Positions 46,917 to 55,159 of a stretch of 64,000 nt of DNA are shown in pieces. The first letter of the stretch is position 1. Every line of letters begins with the position of its first letter. A model generated the notes under the pieces. That model saw only the letters and a list, made by a program, of their open reading frames with translations. It did no database searches and was not told the DNA's origin. Source of the stretch: Maribellus sp. YY47 (GTDB lineage Bacteria > Bacteroidota > Bacteroidia > Bacteroidales > Prolixibacteraceae); the NCBI RefSeq assembly GCF_023111095.1, contig NZ_JALGYW010000004.1, forward strand, positions 62,001 through 126,000. The letters run 5' to 3'. The position numbers were made by a program, and so were the translations under genes.

Positions 46917-47591
46917 ATGGAGATTGCAAAAAATTTACTGGAAATAAAAAAAGGATTACCGGCCGGAGTGCAACTGGTGGCTGTTTCGAAAACCAAACCC
47001 AACGCTGCTATTCTGGAGGCCTACGAAGCCGGACAGCGTGTTTTTGGCGAGAACAAAGTACAGGAGCTGGCTCAAAAGTACGAGGAGCTACCCAAAGATA
47101 TTGAATGGCATTTTATCGGGCATTTGCAGAGTAACAAAGTAAAATATATGGCGCCCTTTGTAAGCCTGATTCATGGCGTTGATTCGCTGAAACTACTTAA
47201 AACAATCAACAAGGAGGCAGCCAAAAACAAGCGGACCATCCGGTGCCTTCTGCAGTTTCATATTGCCGAAGAAAGCACCAAATTTGGCCTGTCGGAAGAG
47301 GAAGCAATGGAAATGCTCGATTCGGGTGAAGTTCAGGCGCTTGAAAACGTTGAAATTGCCGGCGTGATGGGAATGGCAACTTATACCGATGATGAAAATC
47401 AGATCAGAAAAGAGTTCCGTGTGTTGCACAATATTTTTTCTGCGCTGAAAAATAGATATTTTGCGACTTCCGGTTCATTCCGCGAGATTTCGATGGGGAT
47501 GTCGGACGATTATCCGATCGCGATGGAGGAAGGAAGCACGATGATCCGGGTTGGAAGTAAAATTTTTGGAGAAAGAAATTATCAGCATTAA
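46917..47591 (+). CDS. YggS/PLPBP family PLP homeostasis protein
   Basis: 224 aa from the ATG at 46917; the upstream frame is not coding-like. The PLP Lys is at about residue 25 in LVAVSKTKP. FGENKVQEL, WHFIGHLQSNK and SMGMSDDYPIAMEEGSTMIR are the family signatures. It binds PLP and regulates vitamin B6 and amino acid pools rather than catalysing a defined reaction. It diverges from pabB. Confidence 0.95.
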   Translation: MEIAKNLLEIKKGLPAGVQLVAVSKTKPNAAILEAYEAGQRVFGENKVQELAQKYEELPKDIEWHFIGHLQSNKVKYMAPFVSLIHGVDSLKLLKTINKEAAKNKRTIRCLLQFHIAEESTKFGLSEEEAMEMLDSGEVQALENVEIAGVMGMATYTDDENQIRKEFRVLHNIFSALKNRYFATSGSFREISMGMSDDYPIAMEEGSTMIRVGSKIFGERNYQH

Positions 47592-47645
47592 AAAATCAAA
47601 TAGGAGTTTATCTTTGAACTCTGAACAATTAATTTTAAACTATTT

Positions 47646-48635
47646 ATGGCAAATTTTGAAACTACATACCTCGGATTAAAATTGAAAAATCCGATTGTGG
47701 CAGCCAGCTCGGGTTTAACGAGTTCAGTTGAAAAAATTAAAGAACTGGCCGAAGCCGGTATTGGCGCTATTGTGCTGAAATCGATCTTCGAGGAGCAGAT
47801 CAATAACGAAGTGACCAATATGCTGAGTAAAGATCAGCAGAACACTTCTTATCCCGAAGCGGAAGATTACATTAAAAATTACCTGCGCGACAACACGGTT
47901 ACCAAACACCTCGAACTGGTAAAAAAAGCCAAAGAAGCGGTGGATGTGCCAATTATTGCCAGCATTAACTGTGTAAGCTCGGCCGAGTGGACCAGTTTTG
48001 CCAAAGATTTTCAGGAAGCCGGCGCTGATGCCATCGAACTGAATATTTTTTACCTGCCTACCGATCGCAACGAGAAACCCGGGATGGTGGAACAATTGTA
48101 CATCGATGTGCTGAACAAGGTGAAACAGGAAGTATCGATTCCGGTGTCAGTAAAATTTGGCTTGCATCACAGCAACATCATCGGTATGGCCGATAAACTG
48201 AAAGCCAACGGCGCTGCAGGGATTGTAATGTTTAACCGTTTTTATGAACCGGACATTAACCTAGATACACTGGAACTTACCGCTTCGGAAGTGTTCAGTT
48301 CGCCGGCCGATATTCGCCGGAGTCTGCGCTGGGTGGGCATTGTTTCGTCGGCGGTTAGTAAGCTCGATATTGCAGCCTCCACCGGTATTCACGATGGCGA
48401 TGCGGTGATCAAACAATTGCTGGCCGGAGCCAAAGTGGCGCAGATTTGTTCGTCGCTGTATGTAAACGGCTCGGGCGTCGTTCCGAAAATGGTGGATGAT
48501 ATCACTGCTTTTATGAAAAAATGGAACTTTAAAACCATCGAAGATTTCAGGGGCCGGTTGTCGTACAAAAATATTCCGGATCCGCTGATGTACGAACGTT
48601 CGCAGTTTATGAAATACTTCTCGAACAAGAAATAA
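47646..48635 (+). CDS. Dihydroorotate dehydrogenase-like FMN protein
   Basis: 329 aa TIM barrel close to class 1 DHODases: YLGLKLKNPIVAASSGLTSS, VPIIASINCVSSAEW, ELNIFYLPTD, VKFGLHHSNI, and the phosphate-binding IHDGDAVIKQLLAGAKVAQI. The usual strand with the catalytic Cys/Ser (ELNISCPN) is here ELNIFYLP, so the base is missing. A true orotate-producing activity is doubtful. It starts 55 bp after yggS. Confidence 0.85.
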   Translation: MANFETTYLGLKLKNPIVAASSGLTSSVEKIKELAEAGIGAIVLKSIFEEQINNEVTNMLSKDQQNTSYPEAEDYIKNYLRDNTVTKHLELVKKAKEAVDVPIIASINCVSSAEWTSFAKDFQEAGADAIELNIFYLPTDRNEKPGMVEQLYIDVLNKVKQEVSIPVSVKFGLHHSNIIGMADKLKANGAAGIVMFNRFYEPDINLDTLELTASEVFSSPADIRRSLRWVGIVSSAVSKLDIAASTGIHDGDAVIKQLLAGAKVAQICSSLYVNGSGVVPKMVDDITAFMKKWNFKTIEDFRGRLSYKNIPDPLMYERSQFMKYFSNKK

Positions 48636-48647
48636 TCCGAAAATACA

Positions 48648-50894
48648 ATGATTTCAAAACCGGCTTTCCTCTTACCATTGGTCATTTTTATGGGGATGGC
48701 CGGTTTTGTTTTGGGGCAAAACTCTGCGCCGCCGGTATTTGAAAACTCCTCCGGTGTCAGGTTATATTGTGCGAATCCGATTGCCGTAGCCCCTTCCATG
48801 ACCATTGAAAATGTACAGGTAAATGAAGATACGGAAGGGATTAAGATTTCCATTTCCAATTATATTAAAGGTCAGGATGTTCTGGAATATGAGAAGGTAG
48901 GAAGCTTCAGGTATAAATGGGATACCAACACCGGAACTTTGGAGATTACGGGTGTGGGATCAGATCAGGCCTATGAAGAGGCTGCCCGTAAGGTGTATTA
49001 CCGAAACCTGTCTTCGAATCCTACCGGTGGCATTCGTTCCTTTTCCATTAGTTTGCGTGATGCCGATTATTTGCCGCTTACAGCTGATTCGGGACATTTT
49101 TACCGCTATATTCCCCAGCTGGATGTCACCTGGAAAGAAGCCCGTGATTTAGCTGCCAATGATGATTATTACGGATTAAAAGGATATTTGGCGACCATAA
49201 CATCCAGTGCAGAAAACGATTTTATCTGGACAAAAATTGACGGTGTTGGGTGGATCGGCGCCTCCGATGAAGCCGAAGAAGGAAAATGGATGTGGGTAAC
49301 CGGGCCGGAAGCCGGTACGCATTTCTGGCAGGGAAATTACCCCAATGGTTCTTCTGTAAATAACAGTTACTCGTTCTGGAACAGTGGAGAACCCAATAAT
49401 CAGGGCGACGAAGATTATGCACACATTAATTCAAATCCCGGTACCATTCAGAAATCGTGGAACGATTTGCCGAATGCCGGTGGTGGGCCGAGCTCTCAGT
49501 ACTACCGGGCGCAGGGTTATGTGGTGGAATACGGAGGAACGCCCAACGATCCCGTATTAAAGCTTTCAGCCACTGCTTTTGTGGATGTCAAGGACAATAT
49601 TTATCCGCAACTCGATTACAACCAGGTGGATACTTTTATTTGCGGACAGTTGTCGCAGTTGTATAAAATCGCCTTTACCAACGGCCATCCCGATATTTTA
49701 CTCTCGCCGCTTGATTCGCGGGTAACGGTTACTAATCAGGATACTTATGCGCCAACGATTACCGTTCCTGAATTCGGAATTTATCTTTTTCAGCTGAATA
49801 TGATTGCAGAATCGGGATGTGAATATACCGATACTATACGAGTGGGATTTCATAACCAGCCCGAAGCAAAGTTTGAACTCGACGAAACAAGTTGTGGAGG
49901 TTACAACCTTCAATTGTCGTTTCAGGGAACAACGGTGGAAGAAGCCTTGTTTACCTGGTATTATAACGGTGAAGAGTATGCTTCGGAAACGGATTTGACG
50001 GAGCTTGAAATACCGCTCGGATTTCAATTAAAGGATCGTTCGGTCGGACTAAAAGTCAACGAGCTGGGCTGTGTCGATTCCTCAGCGGTTCCGGTGACGG
50101 TAGCTCCGAAAAATACGGTAGAAGTGGAAGATTCCTTGGGATGTTCACCACATTCAATTCAATTGAGAGCAACTGCTGTTGAGACAACTGAATCGTATGC
50201 GTGGAATTTTGGCGATGGTACCGGATCGCTGGAGCAGAAGCCGGTACATGCCTTTGTGAATACTTCGGATACCGTTCGCCGATTTGATGTGGATTTAACG
50301 GTGATCGCGAATAACGGGTGCCGCAATTATGAAATGATGGAGGAGCTGATTACTACTTATCCGGTTCCCCGGGCGGCATTTGATGCAGTTCCGGAAGTTG
50401 TGCTGATCACCTCTCCCGGAATAAGTTTTTACAACAACAGCGAGGCTGCGGATTCTTATCTCTGGGATTTTGGTGACACCACTTTGGTTTCGGAGGAAGA
50501 AAATCCCATACACAAGTACAACGATATCGGCGATTTTAATGTGCGTCTCGAAGCCGTCAACGATTTTGGATGCAGGGATACCGCAGAGCATATCGTTGGG
50601 ATTGATTTTGACCGTTTTTTTCCGCCCAATGCCTTTTCTCCGAATGCAATCCTTGCAGAAGACCGCGAATTCCGGATTTACGGAAAAGGAATTGTAGAGG
50701 AAGGTTATCAACTGATGGTGTACAATCGCTGGGGCGAAATGATCTTCGAATCGAACAGCTCTTCGGTAGGTTGGGACGGGAAAATGAGCAACGGAAATGA
50801 TGCGCCTGCAGGCGTTTACACCTGGTTGCTTCACTATGTCGATGTTAAGTCAGAAAAGCACACTCAGCAAGGAAATGTAACCTTATTGTATTGA
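48648..50894 (+). CDS. T9SS type-B sorted lectin/PKD surface protein
   Basis: 748 aa. After a signal peptide (FVLGQ) there is an N-terminal beta domain (VNEDTEGIKISISNYIKG). A C-type lectin domain follows at about 160-310, with EPNNQGDEDYAH and WNDLP calcium-site motifs. Two PKD domains follow (YAWNFGDGTG; YLWDFGDTTL), and last a gliding-motility-type C-terminal domain (FFPPNAFSPNA, YQLMVYNRWGEMIFES, PAGVYTWLLHY). The CTD directs type IX secretion and surface attachment. It starts 12 bp after the DHODase-like gene. Confidence 0.93.
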   Translation: MISKPAFLLPLVIFMGMAGFVLGQNSAPPVFENSSGVRLYCANPIAVAPSMTIENVQVNEDTEGIKISISNYIKGQDVLEYEKVGSFRYKWDTNTGTLEITGVGSDQAYEEAARKVYYRNLSSNPTGGIRSFSISLRDADYLPLTADSGHFYRYIPQLDVTWKEARDLAANDDYYGLKGYLATITSSAENDFIWTKIDGVGWIGASDEAEEGKWMWVTGPEAGTHFWQGNYPNGSSVNNSYSFWNSGEPNNQGDEDYAHINSNPGTIQKSWNDLPNAGGGPSSQYYRAQGYVVEYGGTPNDPVLKLSATAFVDVKDNIYPQLDYNQVDTFICGQLSQLYKIAFTNGHPDILLSPLDSRVTVTNQDTYAPTITVPEFGIYLFQLNMIAESGCEYTDTIRVGFHNQPEAKFELDETSCGGYNLQLSFQGTTVEEALFTWYYNGEEYASETDLTELEIPLGFQLKDRSVGLKVNELGCVDSSAVPVTVAPKNTVEVEDSLGCSPHSIQLRATAVETTESYAWNFGDGTGSLEQKPVHAFVNTSDTVRRFDVDLTVIANNGCRNYEMMEELITTYPVPRAAFDAVPEVVLITSPGISFYNNSEAADSYLWDFGDTTLVSEEENPIHKYNDIGDFNVRLEAVNDFGCRDTAEHIVGIDFDRFFPPNAFSPNAILAEDREFRIYGKGIVEEGYQLMVYNRWGEMIFESNSSSVGWDGKMSNGNDAPAGVYTWLLHYVDVKSEKHTQQGNVTLLY

Positions 50895-50990
50895 GCATTT
50901 TTTTCGAAAAGTTAACATACAACCTTCTCTCTAACATTTTATTTGCCCCCTGGTTTTCGTAACTTGTATTACTCTATTTAGGTGGGTAAT

Positions 50991-51155
50991 ATGAATAAAA
51001 CGGAATGGACCGAAAATGATTTGGCTGACAGGAAATATCAGGTATTTAAAGGGTACCGGGTGAAGATTGTGAGGAAGAAATTAGAGATGATGGAACAACA
51101 TTTTGTTGTACCATGGGAGATGAAACATGATGAATGCAAAACAGTCACGCATTAA
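50991..51155 (+). CDS. Small hypothetical protein, 54 aa
   Basis: ATG at 50991, after a GGTGGG stretch that could serve as ribosome binding site; stop TAA at 51153-51155. The product is charged (MNKTEWTENDLADRKYQVFK...EMKHDECKTVTH), with no membrane helix. It overlaps the stop of the convergent PorP gene by 4 bp. Coding-like but unrecognised; could be chance. Confidence 0.4.
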   Translation: MNKTEWTENDLADRKYQVFKGYRVKIVRKKLEMMEQHFVVPWEMKHDECKTVTH

Positions 51156-52132
51156 ATCATCGGTATCAGCAACTTGTTTTGGATGATTCTTTTTCTTTCA
51201 ACATTCATAAAAAAAGTCAGTGATATTTCGTGAGAACCGTAGCTGTAATTCGATAATTTTGAAAGGGTGTAATCGAAGCTGTAGCCAAACTGGAATTTCT
51301 CGCGGGCAAATCCTATTAATGCAATCAAGGCATCGGGGCGTTTATCCAGGTTGTGTCTGAGCCACCCCCCGAAAACCAATGATTTTTCGATCATATAAAT
51401 TCCCAGGTTGAGTTGTTTAAAGCTGCCCTGCTGCTGATAAAGTATATTGGGCGAGAGTTTGAATTCGCGCGAGAGTAAGCCATGATGATATTCGCGGGTA
51501 CGGCTGCCCATATGAACGGTTATTTTTAAAGGAAGCCTGCCTTTTTGGTCTCCTTCAATGATCGATTCGTTGGGTTGATTCAGGTGGTCGACACTGGCTC
51601 CCCAGAATACCTGGCGGTATTGTCCTACGGTTCCAAATGCAAAATCGGGAAAAATCTTCCGGTCGTTCGAAACGGTTATGGGTGCACTTCCGGTAATCAC
51701 TCCTGAAATTTGATCGATGTTGGAGGGGAAAACCAGTTGCCCGATATCAAATTGTTTAAAAATAAATCCAGCCCGTAATCCGAGGGTCATAAAAGTTTCT
51801 TTTCCCAATTGAAGATGATGGGAGTAAGCCGCATTGGCTGAGGTTGTATTGATAATATTATTGGGCTCGCGGTCGTAATAAAGCTGAAAACCAATTCCCG
51901 ACTTCAGGTTTTTGGTCAGGCGGTCGTACGATACCGAATAGTTGGTGTAGGAACTGCCATTCTGCGGCCACTGATTGCGATAATTTACTACGGCCCGCGG
52001 AAGTTCAGACGTTCCGGCAAAAGCAGGATTCAGGTGAAGGGGATTGGCAAAAAACTGAGAATACCCCGGGTCTTGAGCAAAGAGTACAATGGGGAAAAAG
52101 AAAAGAATATACGCCAGTCTGCCAAGGTTCAT
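51152..52132 (-). CDS. PorP/SprF family type IX secretion membrane protein
   Basis: 326 aa outer-membrane beta barrel. Signal peptide ends at FAQ; the family start DPGYSQFFANPLHLNPAFAG is present, followed by VVNYRNQWP and YDREPNNIINTTS. SprF-like proteins help secrete or anchor proteins that carry a gliding-type CTD. It is convergent with the CTD lectin gene and tandem with a paralogue 46 bp upstream. Confidence 0.92.
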   Translation of the reverse strand: MNLGRLAYILFFFPIVLFAQDPGYSQFFANPLHLNPAFAGTSELPRAVVNYRNQWPQNGSSYTNYSVSYDRLTKNLKSGIGFQLYYDREPNNIINTTSANAAYSHHLQLGKETFMTLGLRAGFIFKQFDIGQLVFPSNIDQISGVITGSAPITVSNDRKIFPDFAFGTVGQYRQVFWGASVDHLNQPNESIIEGDQKGRLPLKITVHMGSRTREYHHGLLSREFKLSPNILYQQQGSFKQLNLGIYMIEKSLVFGGWLRHNLDKRPDALIALIGFAREKFQFGYSFDYTLSKLSNYSYGSHEISLTFFMNVERKRIIQNKLLIPMI

Positions 52133-52178
52133 TCGATCCCTGTTAAGTTGTTAGTGCGGCCAAAATACAAAATCATTT

Positions 52179-53153
52179 CTACTTTCTTTTCACTGCCCAC
52201 GGATTAATTCGGGAGTAATCCATTTCAGGAATGGTAACGCGCAGGGCAAGATCAACACAAAAGCCGATTTCGTCTGAAATTCCCGGTATTCCGGTTCCTG
52301 CGCTCAGGTCAATTCGGGTATAGTTGCTGGCGTAGCCAATGGTTGCACCCAGTGCATGCATGTTGTTGGTAAAGTCGTTTTGAATAAATGCACCCAGGGT
52401 ATGCGAAGTATGTTGGGCAACCAGTTTGAAGCGGCTCACAAAAAAATCAGCATGGTACGAAACAATCAGTTCGGGTATGAGCACATACGGTTTCGACCGG
52501 AGCCCGTTTTTATAACCTTCGTTCTTTCTCGAGAGGTACAAAACAAAACCTGCCGGATGATCTGCCGTTTCCAGGGAATCGCTTGCCATTTCCATTTTTA
52601 GCGGAACGGTTACGGTCATACCCAAAGTAACAGCTTCTGAGTCCCACAGGAAACCCATTTGCGGTTTGAACAACACATAACGCATAAATTCCCTGCCGGG
52701 GAGGTTGGGCTCCAAACCGGGTTCGACTAAGGTCTGGTCGAGTGTTTGCACCCACCATTGTTTAGTGGCCAGCAGTATATTGGCACCCGCTGAAAAACGA
52801 ATGTTGCCGTTTTTTGTTTTTTTGGGGAACCTGGTGTAGCTGAACCCTGCTTCGGTGGTATTGATATTTCTGCTGCCAATCAATCCCTGTTGAAAAGAGA
52901 AGGCTATTCCGCCCTTTAGTTTTTCCGAGTAGGTGTCGTAGGTTGCATAAAACAGGTTATAGGTAAGCGAATCGTTAAGCTGGTAATAATGGTTGCCGGT
53001 TCGCAACGATGTGGTCTTATCGAATCCGGCGAATCCCGGGTTGGCGATCACCGGATTCCATAGCGGAACAACATGGCTTTCATCCTGGGCATGCGAAAAC
53101 ATGCTTGCCGATGCAAACAGTAACAAAACCCCTATTTTTGAAACACTCCTCAA
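52179..53153 (-). CDS. Second PorP/SprF family protein
   Basis: 324 aa with signal peptide MRSVSKIGVLLLFASASMFS. Family features: VPLWNPVIANPGFAGFDKTT, GIAFSFQQGLIGSRNINTTE and PLKMEM near the middle. The N-terminal motif diverges from its neighbour, so the two probably arose by old duplication. It starts 12 bp after the HEAT-like gene, so these three form one operon. Confidence 0.85.
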   Translation of the reverse strand: MRSVSKIGVLLLFASASMFSHAQDESHVVPLWNPVIANPGFAGFDKTTSLRTGNHYYQLNDSLTYNLFYATYDTYSEKLKGGIAFSFQQGLIGSRNINTTEAGFSYTRFPKKTKNGNIRFSAGANILLATKQWWVQTLDQTLVEPGLEPNLPGREFMRYVLFKPQMGFLWDSEAVTLGMTVTVPLKMEMASDSLETADHPAGFVLYLSRKNEGYKNGLRSKPYVLIPELIVSYHADFFVSRFKLVAQHTSHTLGAFIQNDFTNNMHALGATIGYASNYTRIDLSAGTGIPGISDEIGFCVDLALRVTIPEMDYSRINPWAVKRK

Positions 53154-53165
53154 GTAGGCTTGTTT

Positions 53166-53672
53166 TTAGGATGGCATTCGTAAAATCTCTTCCAGGAAAT
53201 ATTGTTTCTTTTCGTCGGCGGTTTTTAGTGCACCGGCAATTTTCAATTGGATCGCTTTGTGTTCTTCTTCCGGTGGAAAATGCTCCAGGTTTTCGATCAC
53301 CGTAAATGCTTCAAAAGCCACCTCCCAGCTTTCGGTAATCACCAGGTCGACAAAAATACCCATATGCAAACTGAAATCCAATCCGTTTTGCCAGCAGGTA
53401 GTGGTAATTTCCTTTCTGATGCTTTTGTATTTTTCATTCTGAAGAACATCGATGAAAACGGGGATGGTTTCCTTGTCTTTAACGGTTCCCAGTAACTTTA
53501 ATATGGCAACTTGCACTTCGGCTTCCGGCGCAGAAATCAGTATATCAAAAAGCATGGGAAGATACTCTTTGTTTCCTTTTTCGCGAAGTGACTCAACGGT
53601 AGCCAAAACAATTTCGGTATTGGCCGAAAACAGTTTATCCCGCGTTGCTGTATCTATCTTTTGCGTTTTCAT
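53166..53672 (-). CDS. HEAT-repeat-like helical protein
   Basis: 168 aa, all helical, with repeated two-helix units (NKEYLPMLFDILISAPEAEV; KETIPVFIDVLQNEKYKSIR; ESWEVAFEAFTVIENLEHF). This suggests a short alpha-solenoid scaffold. No catalytic residues or signal peptide. It heads the PorP operon, which suggests a cytosolic accessory role for T9SS cargo; inference. Confidence 0.75.
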   Translation of the reverse strand: MKTQKIDTATRDKLFSANTEIVLATVESLREKGNKEYLPMLFDILISAPEAEVQVAILKLLGTVKDKETIPVFIDVLQNEKYKSIRKEITTTCWQNGLDFSLHMGIFVDLVITESWEVAFEAFTVIENLEHFPPEEEHKAIQLKIAGALKTADEKKQYFLEEILRMPS

Positions 53673-53778
53673 TCTTGTGCTTTTTATCTGTTGTACGGCT
53701 GTAAAAATACGTTATTAAATAAGCCAAAACAAAGCCCATTCTTAAATGTTTTCCATTATTCATACCTTTGGTCGATTC

Positions 53779-55140
53779 ATGAATAATATTGAAGAATTAA
53801 GAGAGGCTAGTGTTGGCCGGTTAATGCTGAAATATTTCATTCCGGCTTTTGTGGGTGTATTTGTGAATGCACTGCACAATATTGTCGACCGTATTTTTAT
53901 CGGACAGGGAGTGGGAGCTGAGGCGCTTTCAGGTGTTTCGGTCATTTTTCCGATTATGCTTGTGATGATGGGATTCGGAATGTTGATCGGAATCGGAACA
54001 GGCGTTTATGTTTCCATTAATATGGGACGAAAGCAAATGGATCGTGCCGAACAGACACTAGGGACCGGTTTTGTACTGATGATAATTGTATCGGTTTTAT
54101 TCACTGTCGTAACGTATATTTTTAAAGTTCCTATTCTCCTGTCATTTGGTTCTACGCAGGAAACTTTTCAGTATGCCAACGATTACCTCGACATTGTGGT
54201 GGCCGGAACTATTTTTATGATCGTTGGTTTTTCACTCAACAACGTGATCAGGTCAGAAGGAAATGCGCGGATTGCAATGATCTCGATGTTGCTGAGCTCT
54301 GTTACCAATCTGATTCTGGATCCGATCTTTATTTTCGGCCTCGGTATGGGAGTGAAAGGAGCTGCTTATGCAACAGTTATTTCCATGTTTGTTTTAATGG
54401 CGTGGGTTCTTTTTCATTTTCTGTGGAGTAAGCGGGCGATCATCAAACTTCGCCTGAAAAACCTGGGGATTGACTGGCGGATCGTCTGGGAGATCATTGC
54501 CATCGGAATGGCGCCATTTTCGATGCAAATTGCCAGTAGTTTTGTGCAGGGATTGCTGAATAAACAGCTGATTGGTTTTGGTGGCGACTTGGCAGTGGGA
54601 GCCATGGGAATTATCAACTCGGTTGTTTCGTTGGTGGTAATGGCCATTGTGGCTTTAAATATGGCATCGCAGCCGATCATCGGATTTAATTACGGCGCCA
54701 AATCTGTGGAGCGAATCAAAGATGCTTTGCGCATTTCGCTCATCGCTGCAACACTTATTTCTACCGGAGCATTTGTTTTTATTGAGCTTTTCCCGGGATT
54801 GATCATCCGGGTGTTTAACAACGACAGCCAAACCTTGTATGAAATAGCCTCCCGCGGATTGCGTATTTTTGTAATGGCCTTTCCTTTTGTCGGTTACCAG
54901 GTAGTGGCTTCCAACTTTTTTCAGGCCATCGGCAAAGCCGGTCTGTCGATGTTTGCAACATTGTTCCGGCAATTATTTGCCTTGCTTCCGCTGCTGTTTA
55001 TAATGCCCGGATTCTTTAAAATCGACGGCATTTGGATGAGTTTTCCGATCTCCGACATCCTGGCAGCTATTGTTGTCGCATTTCTGCTCTACCGCGAATG
55101 GAAGCGTTTGCCCGAGATTGAAAAGAATACAGCAGAATAG
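53779..55140 (+). CDS. MATE family efflux transporter
   Basis: About 453 aa from the ATG at 53779. It has 12 hydrophobic helices in two halves, the usual MATE layout: LKYFIPAFVGVFVNALHNIV in helix 1, LSGVSVIFPI in helix 2, and ASQPIIGFNYGAKSVERIKD in the C-half. It likely exports cationic compounds by Na+ or H+ exchange; the substrate is unknown. It is convergent with uvrA. Confidence 0.95.
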   Translation: MNNIEELREASVGRLMLKYFIPAFVGVFVNALHNIVDRIFIGQGVGAEALSGVSVIFPIMLVMMGFGMLIGIGTGVYVSINMGRKQMDRAEQTLGTGFVLMIIVSVLFTVVTYIFKVPILLSFGSTQETFQYANDYLDIVVAGTIFMIVGFSLNNVIRSEGNARIAMISMLLSSVTNLILDPIFIFGLGMGVKGAAYATVISMFVLMAWVLFHFLWSKRAIIKLRLKNLGIDWRIVWEIIAIGMAPFSMQIASSFVQGLLNKQLIGFGGDLAVGAMGIINSVVSLVVMAIVALNMASQPIIGFNYGAKSVERIKDALRISLIAATLISTGAFVFIELFPGLIIRVFNNDSQTLYEIASRGLRIFVMAFPFVGYQVVASNFFQAIGKAGLSMFATLFRQLFALLPLLFIMPGFFKIDGIWMSFPISDILAAIVVAFLLYREWKRLPEIEKNTAE

Positions 55141-55159
55141 TCACGGAACAGAATAACTG

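Noticed and set aside
47646-48635. True pyrD
   Set aside because: The catalytic Cys/Ser is missing, so only a DHODase-like call is justified.
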